Positions 7,866 through 14,846 of a DNA stretch of 18,214 nt are shown one piece after another. Positions within the stretch are counted from its first letter, which is position 1, and every line of letters begins with the position of its first letter. The stretch lies in contig JAFVSF010000028.1 of the NCBI GenBank assembly GCA_017503885.1, positions 1-18,214 of the forward strand, read 5' to 3'. The notes beneath the pieces were generated by a model. The model was not told the DNA's origin. It did no database searches and saw only the letters and a program-made list of their open reading frames with translations. Source of the stretch: Clostridia bacterium (GTDB lineage Bacteria > Bacillota > Clostridia > Christensenellales > Borkfalkiaceae). The position numbers were made by a program, and so were the translations under genes.

Positions 7866-7908
7866 TAAAAAAGGGGATTTTGAGGCTTTTGCTCAAAATC
7901 CCTTTAAT
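7866..7908. terminator. Bidirectional terminator between exporter and malQ
   Basis: GGGATTTTGAG (7874-7884) pairs perfectly with CTCAAAATCCC (7892-7902), with a seven-base loop. A-rich sequence lies on the left and T-rich on the right, so it can end both the rightward exporter transcript and the leftward malQ transcript. Confidence 0.85.
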
Positions 7909-7911
7909 ATT

Positions 7912-9372
7912 TTATCTTTTATACTTTTTAGTAAGAGCGTTTAGTTTATTAGCAATTTCTTCGCTAAAATGCTCTTGTTTGTATCTAGCAGTCCAGTTGC
8001 CAACCGTTGACGGAGTGTTGATGCGATATTCGTTGTCAAGACCAACTAGGTCTGCAAAAGAAATTATGGTAAGTTTTGCCTTTGTTGAAAGCAAGGTTTC
8101 TATAAGAGCAGGGGCAACTTGCTTTTTAGATTTAACCTTTTGCACACCATTTGGTAAAACTGCGTTTACGTTTTTAGCAAAGTTTTTAAATTCTTCTTTA
8201 TTTAGATTTTTAGCATAGCCAAAAGCCGTATCGTTGTCGTGCGTGCCTACGTATGCTACGCTATTTTCAATTACGTTTTTAGGAAGGTATGGGTTATTTG
8301 GATTTCCGTCAAAAGCAAAGAGTAAAACTTTCATACCAGGTAGCCCAGTGTCTTTTAAAAGACTAATAACACCGTCGTCTATAACGCCTAAATCTTCGGC
8401 TATAAGTCGATTTTTATTAACTAAGTTTAAAATTTCTCTGCCGTAAGCCTTTTGCCACTCGCCGTTTTTTGCACTCTCACCAAAAGGAATTGCCCAAAAT
8501 CTATCAAGCCCTCTAAAATGGTCTATTCTTATAAGGTCATATCTTTCTAACGCTCTTTTAAGCCTATTTTTCCACCACTTAAAACCGTTTGATTTCATAT
8601 AATCATAGTCGTAAATTGGGTTGCCCCAAAGTTGACCGTCTTCAGAAAAATAATCTGGTGGTACGCCTGCAACTTTGCTAGGGTTATAGTCCTCGTCAAG
8701 CAAAAAAGCCTGTCTATTTTTCCATACGTCGGCACTGTCTAACGCAACGTATAAAGGAAGGTCGCCAAGAATTTTTATACCCCTATCGTTTGCGTACTTT
8801 TTTAGTTTAAAATACTGTTTTTCCAATATATACTGTGTAAAGTTAAAGAACAAGTAATTTTCGGCGTTTTCTTCTATAAACTTGTCTATAAGTCGATTAT
8901 TAGGGGTTTTTAACCAGATTGGAAAGTCTTTTAAACTGCCAAATACCCCTTTTGCCGTCATAAAAAGCGAATAATCGTGATACTTTTTAGAGTTGACAAA
9001 GGTCAAAAACTCATCCGTCATATCAAATCTAGAAAAGGCTTTTTTAATAAGAGCAGTACGCTTAAAATAAAGTTTACCATAGTCTATTTTCTTTATTTTT
9101 TCGGTTGCACCTAGTAGTTCCTTTTCGGTTAAAAGACCAAGCGAAAAGAGTTCTTCTAAATCGCAAAAGTAAGGACTCCACGAACAGTCTGCCGTAGTTT
9201 GATAAGGGCTATCGCCAAATACGGTTTGGCTAAGGGGTAGCATTTGCCAAACGCTTTGTTTTGAGGCTACTAAAAAGTCTACGAAATCGTACGCCTCTTT
9301 TCCAAAAGTACCTATTCCGTATTTGCCAGGTAGTGCAAAAACGGGCATTAGTATTCCACTTTGTCTTTTCAT
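7912..9372 (-). CDS. malQ: 4-alpha-glucanotransferase (amylomaltase, GH77)
   Basis: A 486-residue cytoplasmic disproportionating enzyme that transfers alpha-1,4-glucan segments during maltodextrin or glycogen metabolism. The N-terminus (SGILMPVFALPGKYGIG, then WQMLPLSQT and SPYQT) is characteristic of GH77. The catalytic set is complete: RIDHFRG with nucleophile D284, AEDLG with acid/base E326, and GTHDNDT with D379. Length is typical of the short bacterial form without an N-terminal extension. GGAG lies eight bases before the ATG. It begins 15 bases after dapL on the same strand, so it is probably the last gene of a dapF-dapL-malQ unit. Its coding strand carries two copies of the dispersed 12-mer, both encoding NRLI. 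Confidence 0.95.
   Translation of the reverse strand: MKRQSGILMPVFALPGKYGIGTFGKEAYDFVDFLVASKQSVWQMLPLSQTVFGDSPYQTTADCSWSPYFCDLEELFSLGLLTEKELLGATEKIKKIDYGKLYFKRTALIKKAFSRFDMTDEFLTFVNSKKYHDYSLFMTAKGVFGSLKDFPIWLKTPNNRLIDKFIEENAENYLFFNFTQYILEKQYFKLKKYANDRGIKILGDLPLYVALDSADVWKNRQAFLLDEDYNPSKVAGVPPDYFSEDGQLWGNPIYDYDYMKSNGFKWWKNRLKRALERYDLIRIDHFRGLDRFWAIPFGESAKNGEWQKAYGREILNLVNKNRLIAEDLGVIDDGVISLLKDTGLPGMKVLLFAFDGNPNNPYLPKNVIENSVAYVGTHDNDTAFGYAKNLNKEEFKNFAKNVNAVLPNGVQKVKSKKQVAPALIETLLSTKAKLTIISFADLVGLDNEYRINTPSTVGNWTARYKQEHFSEEIANKLNALTKKYKR
8401..8412 (-). repeat. Dispersed motif AATCGACTTATA, copy 3 (inside malQ)
   Basis: An exact copy in the malQ sense strand, encoding NRLI just after the catalytic-glutamate codon. 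Confidence 0.5.
8887..8898 (-). repeat. Dispersed motif AATCGACTTATA, copy 4 (inside malQ)
   Basis: An exact copy in the malQ sense strand, in the same reading phase as copy 3 and again encoding NRLI. Confidence 0.5.
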
Positions 9373-9387
9373 TGGTTGTCTCCTACG

Positions 9388-10551
9388 TCAATCGATTGAT
9401 AAGTGTTTTAATCTGTCTGAAGCATTTAAGGCATCTTCTCTACTGCAAAAAGCAGAGAGTCTAAAATACCCTTCTCCACCACGCAAAAATCCCGAACCGG
9501 GCGTTGCGACAATCCCCAAACTTAATAATAGTTTTTGGCAAAATTCTTGCGAGGTTTCGCCAATAGGCGTCTTTGCAAAAACGTATGGGGAACACACTGT
9601 ATTATTATACCACAAATTTAAGTTTTTTAAAGCAATTTTTAAAATTTCTACGTTAGTTTTGTAAAATTTAATTCTTTTTTCAACTGCTTTTCTAATTTCT
9701 GTATCAAAGAAGGTTTCAGCACCCCTTTGACTTACGTAAGAAACACCGTTGAAACGTCTGCCGAGCCACTGCTTGTATAGTTTTTGGGGAATTTCCAATT
9801 GGCGAGGAATAACTGTGTATCCACATCTAATTCCAGTAAAACCTAGCGATTTTGAAAAAGAATTTATTTCGATAGCACAATTTTTTGCACCCTCTATTTG
9901 ATAAATTGAGCGAGGAAAATCTCCCGACACAAACTCTGAATAAGCACTGTCAAAAACAATAATTGCACCTATAGAAAGGGCGTAGTTTACCCAAATTTTT
10001 AGGTCTTTTTTGCTCATTACTGCCCCTGTGGGATTGCACGGCGAACATAGATAAATAAGGTCGTAAGAAATGTCTGTGGGCGGGTAAGGAATAAACCCGT
10101 TTTGCTCGTTTCCCACGCAAAAATCAACGTTGTTTCCTCTTAAAAGGTTAGATTCTGCACCAGCAGGGTAGCAAGGCGACTCGAATAAAACGTTAATATT
10201 GCTGTCAAAAAGTTCTAAAACGTTTCCAAGTTGCCCTTTTGCACCGTCGGTTATAAAGACCTCGTCTGCACTGACGTCAGTACCCAAATTTTGATAGTTT
10301 ATAGCAATTTTATCACGCAAAAATCCATAGCCGACGGCAGGGGGATAGCCCCTAAAAGACTTTTCGCAAGCCATTTCTTGACAAGCATCTTTCATTGCGT
10401 CTACCGTCTTTTTAAAAAGTGGTAGTTTTACGTCGCCTACGCCAAGGTCGATTAGTGGATAAGAAGAATTAGAATATTCACTAGCCGAAGAGCGAATTTT
10501 AGTAAAAATATATTCGTTTTCTAGCCTATCGAAGTTTTTATTATATTTCAT
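9388..10551 (-). CDS. dapL: LL-diaminopimelate aminotransferase
   Basis: A PLP enzyme (387 residues) converting tetrahydrodipicolinate directly to LL-diaminopimelate in the short DapL route of lysine and peptidoglycan precursor synthesis. Family features are a start rich in NYIFTKI-like sequence, IDLGVGDVKLPLF, FRGYPPAVGYGFLRD, SPCNPTGAVM, and the PLP lysine K234 in NSFSKSLGFTGIRCGY. The match to DapL rather than generic aspartate aminotransferases rests on these motifs and on adjacent dapF, which uses its product. The gene overlaps the end of dapF by 11 bases, with GGTGAG placed to serve as ribosome binding site within dapF, so the two are translationally linked. Confidence 0.92.
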   Translation of the reverse strand: MKYNKNFDRLENEYIFTKIRSSASEYSNSSYPLIDLGVGDVKLPLFKKTVDAMKDACQEMACEKSFRGYPPAVGYGFLRDKIAINYQNLGTDVSADEVFITDGAKGQLGNVLELFDSNINVLFESPCYPAGAESNLLRGNNVDFCVGNEQNGFIPYPPTDISYDLIYLCSPCNPTGAVMSKKDLKIWVNYALSIGAIIVFDSAYSEFVSGDFPRSIYQIEGAKNCAIEINSFSKSLGFTGIRCGYTVIPRQLEIPQKLYKQWLGRRFNGVSYVSQRGAETFFDTEIRKAVEKRIKFYKTNVEILKIALKNLNLWYNNTVCSPYVFAKTPIGETSQEFCQKLLLSLGIVATPGSGFLRGGEGYFRLSAFCSREDALNASDRLKHLSID

Positions 10552-11419
10552 TTGAACTCACCATAAACTCACTGTGATTAAAAACGCCCTCAAAAACCTC
10601 GTTGACCTCGCCAGTCAAAAAGGCCTTGCACCCCTCGAAAGTAACGTTCAAAGTGCCACCCTCCGTAGTTACGTCAACGTTGAGATTGCCGTCTAGTGGG
10701 CGATAAGAATAAACGGAAAATGCGTAAGCCGAAGCAACTGCACCACTGCCACAAGATAAGGTTTTGCCAGTGCCTCTTTCGCTTACTTCCATAAAAAGTT
10801 TGCTTTGATTTTCACTTATATTTTTTATTTTATAAACCCTCTCTACGTTTACGCCATCAGGGAAAAGCCCACTTCTAATAACTGCAAGGCAAATAGTTGA
10901 AAGAGGGTAGTTTGGCTCGAAAAAAACAAGGTGAGGATTACCCACGTCTACGTGTAAAACTTGCCGTTTATCGACATATAGCCCAACTTTTGCAAGTTCT
11001 TCTGCAATAATTGACGGGTTTATGCTACTTTTTACTTTGCCCATATCGGCAGTAGCACGGATCGTTGTAAAACGTGAAACGTCGCTTAAATTATCAAAAT
11101 GAGCGTTTACGATAACTTCACGACTTTTTGTAATAACTTTAACGGTTTTAGTTGCTAGGCCTAAATTTTTCAAAGCGAAAAAAACAGCCCCTCTAACTCC
11201 GTTGCCACACATTGCCCCCTCGCTTCCGTCAGCATTAAACATAGTCATTGTAATAGTAGAATTGGTTAGTTTTTGTACGATAATAAGCCCATCAGAGCCA
11301 ACGCCAAATCTTCTGTTGCTCACTTTTCTTGCTAGTTTTACTAAATCGCAACCCTTTACCTCTTCAGCGTTTACATAAACGTAATCGTTGCCAAGAGCCT
11401 CTAATTTTATAAAATTCAT
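10541..11419 (-). CDS. dapF: Diaminopimelate epimerase
   Basis: A cofactor-independent epimerase of 292 residues that converts LL- to meso-diaminopimelate. The N-terminus MNFIKLEALGNDYVYV is characteristic. The two catalytic cysteines are visible: C71 in AMCGNGVR and C223 in LSCGSGAVAS. GNPHLVFF and ERGTG substrate-binding motifs are present. The second cysteine is preceded by Ser rather than the commoner Ala, which should be harmless. AGAGGT lies five bases before the ATG. A TATAAT-like -10 (11451-11456, minus) exists, but its -35 is poor and falls in the hsp20 terminator, so the operon promoter is uncertain. The product feeds lysine and the mDAP peptidoglycan pathway. Confidence 0.95.
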   Translation of the reverse strand: MNFIKLEALGNDYVYVNAEEVKGCDLVKLARKVSNRRFGVGSDGLIIVQKLTNSTITMTMFNADGSEGAMCGNGVRGAVFFALKNLGLATKTVKVITKSREVIVNAHFDNLSDVSRFTTIRATADMGKVKSSINPSIIAEELAKVGLYVDKRQVLHVDVGNPHLVFFEPNYPLSTICLAVIRSGLFPDGVNVERVYKIKNISENQSKLFMEVSERGTGKTLSCGSGAVASAYAFSVYSYRPLDGNLNVDVTTEGGTLNVTFEGCKAFLTGEVNEVFEGVFNHSEFMVSSNEI

Positions 11420-11466
11420 AATATACCTCTTATAAAAGATATTATAAATTCTTTAAAAAAATGCTA

Positions 11467-11498
11467 TAAAAAAAGGCCGAGGATAGCCTCGACCTTTT
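11467..11498 (-). terminator. hsp20 terminator
   Basis: In the minus-strand RNA, AAAGGTCGAGG and CCTCGGCCTTT pair over 11-12 bp with one G-U pair and a CTAT loop, followed by seven U. The pair that is G-U on this strand would be a mismatch on the other, so it is oriented for hsp20. Confidence 0.85.
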
Positions 11499-11512
11499 AA
11501 GGAAAAACAGTT

Positions 11513-11926
11513 TTAATCAATATTTATATTGTGTGTTTGAGGAATTTCCTTTTCTTTTTTAGGAATTTCAATTTGCAATACGCCACCTTCGTATTTTGCC
11601 TTGATTAAGTCACGATTTACGTCGCCAACGTAGTAGGTACGAGAAACTCTGCAACTTCTCTCTCTTCTAAGATAGGTTTCCTTTTTGTCAGAGCATTCTT
11701 TTTTGTCGGCAGAAATAGTAAGATAGCCTTTTTCAAGTGAAAGGGTAATGTCTTTCTTTTCATAACCAGGAATTTCAACGTCCATAAGGTAAGATTTTTC
11801 GTTCTCTCTTATATCGGTTTTCATAACGTTATACTTTTCTTCGAAAAACATTGGCTTAAAAAACGAGTTGAAAGCGTCGTCTAATGCGTCAAACGTAGAT
11901 TGATTTCTTTTGATTAAATAATTCAT
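11513..11926 (-). CDS. hsp20: Small heat-shock protein, Hsp20/alpha-crystallin family
   Basis: An ATP-independent holdase chaperone (137 residues) that binds unfolding proteins in the cytoplasm. The alpha-crystallin domain runs from about 37 to 128, with MDVEIPGYEKKDITLSLE, YLTISADK and the conserved C-terminal strand GVLQIEIPKKE (G-x-L motif). The tail carries an INI motif near the end, matching the I-x-I anchor used in oligomer assembly. GGAGGT lies five bases before the ATG. The 5' leader holds a CIRCE operator right after the promoter, so heat-shock control by HrcA is likely. The gene is monocistronic, between its own promoter and terminator. Confidence 0.95.
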   Translation of the reverse strand: MNYLIKRNQSTFDALDDAFNSFFKPMFFEEKYNVMKTDIRENEKSYLMDVEIPGYEKKDITLSLEKGYLTISADKKECSDKKETYLRRERSCRVSRTYYVGDVNRDLIKAKYEGGVLQIEIPKKEKEIPQTHNINID

Positions 11927-11974
11927 AATATACCTCCGAATTTTATTTATTGTTGTTTCGTTTAGTTTTATCGA

Positions 11975-11992
11975 TTAGCACTTGTGCTTTAA
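11975..11992 (-). repeat. CIRCE-like dyad downstream of CIRCE
   Basis: TTAGCACTTGTGCTTTAA contains the exact dyad AGCAC-TT-GTGCT. Its left half, TTAGCACTT, matches eight of nine bases of a CIRCE half-site. It lies in the hsp20 leader 23 bp from the full CIRCE and could be a half-site for HrcA or an mRNA hairpin. Confidence 0.45.
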
Positions 11993-11997
11993 GACTG

Positions 11998-12024
11998 TTA
12001 GCACTCTCGCCCCTCGACTGCTAA
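11998..12024 (-). promoter_or_regulatory. CIRCE operator (HrcA site)
   Basis: TTAGCACTC, nine bases, then GACTGCTAA. The consensus is TTAGCACTC-N9-GAGTGCTAA, so 17 of 18 conserved positions match and the spacer is exact. It begins one base from the hsp20 -10 element, covering the transcription start. Confidence 0.93.
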
Positions 12025-12025
12025 T

Positions 12026-12054
12026 ATTGTAACACGACTTTTTTGTTTTGTCAA
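12026..12054 (-). promoter_or_regulatory. Sigma-A promoter of hsp20
   Basis: Minus strand: a perfect TTGACA (12049-12054), a 17-base spacer and TACAAT (12026-12031, one mismatch). Transcription would start inside the CIRCE element. Confidence 0.9.
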
Positions 12055-12136
12055 TACCTTCTTGTGAAAATTTTTTGAAAATTTTTTCATATTTTTTGCA
12101 AAAAGTTAAAAATCACGCAAAAATTAAGCAATTTTA

Positions 12137-12165
12137 TTGACTAAAATAATAAAAAGATGTACGAT
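12137..12165 (+). promoter_or_regulatory. Promoter for the HAD gene, possibly giving a leaderless mRNA
   Basis: TTGACT (12137-12142), a 17-base spacer and TACGAT (12160-12165). Transcription would start about seven bases later, at or next to the ATG at 12172. No ribosome binding site is visible within 15 bases of that ATG. Confidence 0.55.
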
Positions 12166-12171
12166 TAATAT

Positions 12172-12957
12172 ATGAAAACAGTAGAAAAAAAGGCTTTTTT
12201 CTTCGATTTTGACGGCACAATTTGGTTTGGTCACTTTGGAGAAAAGACGTTAAAAGCACTAAAAGATTTACATAAAAAGGGGCATTTGCTCTTCTATAAT
12301 TCGGGCAGAAGCAAGGGTAATACCTATTTTGATAGGATAAACGAAATACCTTTCGACGGTTTTTTATTTGGTGGTTGCCACGCACAGGCTAAAAATGGCG
12401 AAGTGATATATCTTTCAAATATTTCAAAACAAGCCATGCAAGAGACAGTGGAAATAGAAAACAAATATGACCTTTTGATTATTTACGAGGGCGTAAAAGC
12501 TTGTTATAAACGTAAGGGTATTTTAGATTGGATTCCTAGCGTAGAATTAGAAGATAACTCTGTGCTTATCGACACTAACGAATATCCTATGAGCAAATTT
12601 AGTATCTTTAAAAAGAAAGATGAGTTTGGGGAGTCTGAGCCTGTGCCGAGCGAGGCTTTAGACCTTTTATCAAAGCATTATATATTAATTGAAATGGGTA
12701 GTTACGTCGAGTGTATACAAAAAGGGCACGGCAAAGATTTTATAATTGAAACGGTGTGCGAAAAACTTGGCGTTGACCTTAAAGATACCTATGCTTTTGG
12801 CGATAGTATGAACGACTTTCCAATGTTTAGAACGTGTGCAAAAAGCGTTGCAATAGGTCACTCGCCAGACGAGTTAAAAAAGCATGCGATCTACGTTACT
12901 AAAGAAGAAGAAAACGGCGTGTGGGAAGCCTTAAAATTTCTCGGTTTTGTTGATTAA
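12172..12957 (+). CDS. Cof-type HAD-superfamily phosphatase
   Basis: A 261-residue hydrolase with all HAD motifs: FFDFDGT near the start (nucleophile D12, acid/base D14), the motif II serine in YNSGRSKG, the motif III lysine region KGHGKDFI, and the acidic motif FGDSMNDFPMF. The cap domain between motifs II and III is of the Cof/type IIB kind, whose members dephosphorylate sugar phosphates, phosphorylated cofactors or related metabolites; the substrate is not predictable here. The gene stands alone between hsp20 (divergent) and suhB (convergent). The start codon was chosen from the family N-terminus and the promoter position, because no ribosome binding site is present. Confidence 0.9.
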   Translation: MKTVEKKAFFFDFDGTIWFGHFGEKTLKALKDLHKKGHLLFYNSGRSKGNTYFDRINEIPFDGFLFGGCHAQAKNGEVIYLSNISKQAMQETVEIENKYDLLIIYEGVKACYKRKGILDWIPSVELEDNSVLIDTNEYPMSKFSIFKKKDEFGESEPVPSEALDLLSKHYILIEMGSYVECIQKGHGKDFIIETVCEKLGVDLKDTYAFGDSMNDFPMFRTCAKSVAIGHSPDELKKHAIYVTKEEENGVWEALKFLGFVD

Positions 12958-12976
12958 TTATATAAAAAGTGTTATT

Positions 12977-12988
12977 AATCGACTTATA
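12977..12988 (+). repeat. Dispersed motif AATCGACTTATA, copy 5
   Basis: An exact copy on the plus strand, 19 bases after the stop of the HAD gene and before the shared terminator. Confidence 0.6.
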
Positions 12989-13040
12989 GCCCCACAAATT
13001 ATTACAATATTGATTATTTCCAAAAATATTAAATTTAAAC

Positions 13041-13075
13041 AAAAGCGTTGCGACAAATTTTGTCGCAACGCTTTT
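13041..13075. terminator. Bidirectional terminator between the HAD gene and suhB
   Basis: AAAAGCGTTGCGACAA (13041-13056) pairs perfectly over 16 bp with 13060-13075, with the loop ATT. A and T runs at the two ends make it suitable for both convergent transcripts. Confidence 0.92.
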
Positions 13076-13086
13076 TCAATAAAAAA

Positions 13087-13872
13087 TTAGACGTTTTTAA
13101 TAGTTTGTAAGGCATTTGGGTAAACTATTTTATTAGAGCAAAGTATCGATTGTGGTTTGGTGAAATCGAGTTCATTTCCGTCCATATCGGTGATGATTCC
13201 ACCTGCCTCTTTAACTATAATAGAGCCTGCCGCAAAATCCCAAGGGGAAAGTCGACATTCAAAAAATAAGTCAATTCTACCCGAAGCAACGTGGCAAAAA
13301 TCGAGCGCAGCAGAGCCACTTCTGCGAATATCAGTACACGTTAAAAACAAGGCTTTAGCAACGTTGAACGTCTTGTCGTAAAGTTCCTTTTTGTAGTATG
13401 GCGAAGAGCCGAAAGCGTAAATTGCCTCGCTAAACGGCTTATTTGAAACGGTTATTTTTTCGCCGTTTAAATATGCACCTTTGCCTTTTTCGGCTGTAAA
13501 AAGTTCGCCTAAATAGGGGTTTAAAATCGCACCGAAAATTCCTTCGCCCCTACTAAAAAGACCGATAGAAATGCTAGAAGATTTATAATCTCTTATAAAA
13601 TTTGTCGTTCCGTCTATTGGGTCTATAATAAAGCAAAGGTCATTTTGCAGTGCTTTATTGTCGTTGTCCTTTTCTTCGGCAATAAAATAGGCGTTTGGAT
13701 ATGCCTTTTTAAGATTTTCAATTAAAAAATCTTGCACTTTTTTATCGTAAAAAGTAACGTAATTTACGTCGCCTTGTTTTATTTCGGCAATTTCTACGTT
13801 GGTAGCAGAAAGCATAATTTCCCCTGCTTTTTTAATTATTGGGGTAATAATTTTAGTAAAATCTTTGTCCAT
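13087..13872 (-). CDS. suhB: Inositol-monophosphatase family protein (SuhB-like)
   Basis: A Mg-dependent sugar/inositol phosphate phosphatase of 261 residues. All metal-binding motifs are present: AEEKD (E66, E67), IDPIDGTTNF (D84, D87, 82-92) and SPWDFAAGSIIVKEAGG near 207-222. The family acts on inositol phosphates, fructose-1,6-bisphosphate or related compounds, and the true substrate is not certain. Starts considered are ATG at 13872 and TTG at 13878; the ATG is preferred although neither has a strong ribosome binding site. The first codons follow the doc stop within a few bases, so expression probably depends on the toxin-antitoxin transcript. Confidence 0.9.
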   Translation of the reverse strand: MDKDFTKIITPIIKKAGEIMLSATNVEIAEIKQGDVNYVTFYDKKVQDFLIENLKKAYPNAYFIAEEKDNDNKALQNDLCFIIDPIDGTTNFIRDYKSSSISIGLFSRGEGIFGAILNPYLGELFTAEKGKGAYLNGEKITVSNKPFSEAIYAFGSSPYYKKELYDKTFNVAKALFLTCTDIRRSGSAALDFCHVASGRIDLFFECRLSPWDFAAGSIIVKEAGGIITDMDGNELDFTKPQSILCSNKIVYPNALQTIKNV

Positions 13873-13874
13873 AA

Positions 13875-14255
13875 TCAATTTATTTTATGTGCCTTTATCC
13901 AGTCTAAAAGTTCTTCATAACTCATTTTGCCGTCGGCAAGAGAGAGTCCAATATAAACTAATTCTTCATCTGTATATTTTATGTTTATACCGTTTATTGC
14001 TAAAAACGAAAGCATAACGAGTAGCCCAATTCTTTTATTTCCATCAACAAAGGCGTGGTTAGACACGAGATTGTAGCCAAGTCTTGCACCTTTTTCTTCT
14101 TTTGTTGGGTATAATTCAACGCCCCCAAACGTTTGATAAGCCGATTCTATGGCAGAATCTAAAAGCCCAAAATCTCTTACGCCAGCACTACCACCACTTG
14201 ATTCAATTACGAGTTGTTGTAAAAGCAAAACCTTATCTTTATTAAATCTAATCAT
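13875..14255 (-). CDS. doc: Doc-family (Fic-fold) toxin
   Basis: A 126-residue toxin of the death-on-curing family. The Fic motif HAFVDGNKR (67-75) matches H-x-F-x-D/E-G-N-K-R. P1 Doc phosphorylates elongation factor Tu and so arrests translation; the same activity here is inferred from the family. N-terminal residues GVRDFGLLDSAI and the YPTKEEKGARLGYNLVSN segment are typical. It overlaps the upstream antitoxin gene by four bases (ATGA), the normal arrangement for coupled synthesis. The motif is intact, so the toxin should be functional. Confidence 0.92.
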   Translation of the reverse strand: MIRFNKDKVLLLQQLVIESSGGSAGVRDFGLLDSAIESAYQTFGGVELYPTKEEKGARLGYNLVSNHAFVDGNKRIGLLVMLSFLAINGINIKYTDEELVYIGLSLADGKMSYEELLDWIKAHKIN

Positions 14256-14488
14256 TTTGCAAGTTCCTTAAAGGCGTTTATATGCTCAGTTAAAATAAGA
14301 TTTGCTATAATTTTAAGTGTTTGCATTTCGTTTTGAACATTATTTTCATCAAATTTAGAAACGACGTATTTAGGAAGGTTATTTTTTAAAATAACTACTT
14401 CGCCATTTTGCTCAACTTTTTTAGCCACGCTAGAAAAGTTTTGGTTAGCGTCGGTTATCGAAACTAAATTTTTGGTATCAATTTTCAT
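14252..14488 (-). CDS. phd: Phd/YefM-family antitoxin
   Basis: A 78-residue antitoxin, the first gene of the operon. The N-terminal half (VSITDANQNFSSVAKKVEQNGEVVILKNNLPKYVV, given here only as a positional description of residues 9-43) is the Phd/YefM fold that binds the operator DNA. The C-terminal half should wrap the Doc toxin and block its active site. AGGAGGT stands five bases before the ATG. The operator candidate overlaps the -10 element, fitting autoregulation by the antitoxin or the toxin-antitoxin complex. Confidence 0.9.
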   Translation of the reverse strand: MKIDTKNLVSITDANQNFSSVAKKVEQNGEVVILKNNLPKYVVSKFDENNVQNEMQTLKIIANLILTEHINAFKELAK

Positions 14489-14500
14489 ATTTCTACCTCC

Positions 14501-14515
14501 TACTAATATATAGTA
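14501..14515 (-). promoter_or_regulatory. Candidate Phd operator
   Basis: Inverted repeat TACTA-N5-TAGTA. It overlaps the -10 of the phd promoter by four bases and lies just upstream of the phd ribosome binding site, the position expected for autoregulation. Confidence 0.5.
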
Positions 14516-14540
14516 TACACAAAAAATAGGAGAAATTCAA
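14512..14540 (-). promoter_or_regulatory. Sigma-A promoter of phd-doc-suhB
   Basis: Minus strand: TTGAAT (14535-14540), a 17-base spacer and TATACT (14512-14517). The phd ribosome binding site follows with a leader of roughly 15-20 bases. Confidence 0.75.
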
Positions 14541-14584
14541 CCTATTTTAAGAAAAAGTTTAAAAAACAAATAAAAGCCGATAAT

Positions 14585-14611
14585 AAAAGTCGAGAAAAAT
14601 TCTCGGCTTTT
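14585..14611. terminator. Unassigned terminator-like hairpin
   Basis: AAAAGTCGAGAA (14585-14596) pairs with TTCTCGGCTTTT (14600-14611), with one U-G pair in plus-strand RNA. No plus-strand gene lies upstream before 12957. An alternative fold uses AAAAGCCGA at 14573-14581 with the same 3' arm. It may shield iscR from antisense transcription, or end an unseen short RNA. Confidence 0.5.
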
Positions 14612-14720
14612 GACTGTTATTGAATAACGTCATTTTTAATATGCTCATTTGAAATGTCTGTTATTATAAAAAACAGACGCATACACCTATAAAATTTTTA
14701 ACATTTTTATATATAAATGG

Positions 14721-14749
14721 TTGACAAGATTGCTTGTTGTATATATAAT
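14721..14749 (+). promoter_or_regulatory. Consensus sigma-A promoter of iscRSU
   Basis: A perfect TTGACA (14721-14726), 17 bases, and a perfect TATAAT (14744-14749). The start would be near 14756, giving a leader of about 120 bases. Such a strong promoter implies repression, probably by the IscR product. Confidence 0.92.
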
Positions 14750-14760
14750 AATTACGGAAA

Positions 14761-14779
14761 TCCTACCAAAGAGGTAGGA
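14761..14779 (+). promoter_or_regulatory. Inverted repeat at the iscR start site, possible IscR operator or 5' hairpin
   Basis: TCCTACC-AAAGA-GGTAGGA, a perfect 7-bp dyad just after the predicted transcription start. The position suits an autorepressor site; the sequence could also act as a stabilising hairpin at the mRNA 5' end. Confidence 0.55.
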
Positions 14780-14789
14780 ATTGCCAAAA

Positions 14790-14846
14790 CGCAAATAAAA
14801 ACGTAAATAAAAACGTAAAAAAAGCGTAAATAAATGCGTAAACAAA
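14790..14846 (+). repeat. Five A-rich ~12-nt tandem repeats in the iscR leader
   Basis: The unit CGYAAAYAAA recurs with the CG dinucleotide at 14790, 14802, 14814, 14825 and 14837. Spacing is 12, 12, 11 and 12. There is no open reading frame across it and little potential to fold. Confidence 0.7.

Noticed and set aside
7880..8218. 112-codon plus-strand open frame opposite malQ
   Set aside because: It lies within the malQ coding region on the other strand, starts inside the shared terminator, has no ribosome binding site and resembles no family. malQ has all catalytic residues.
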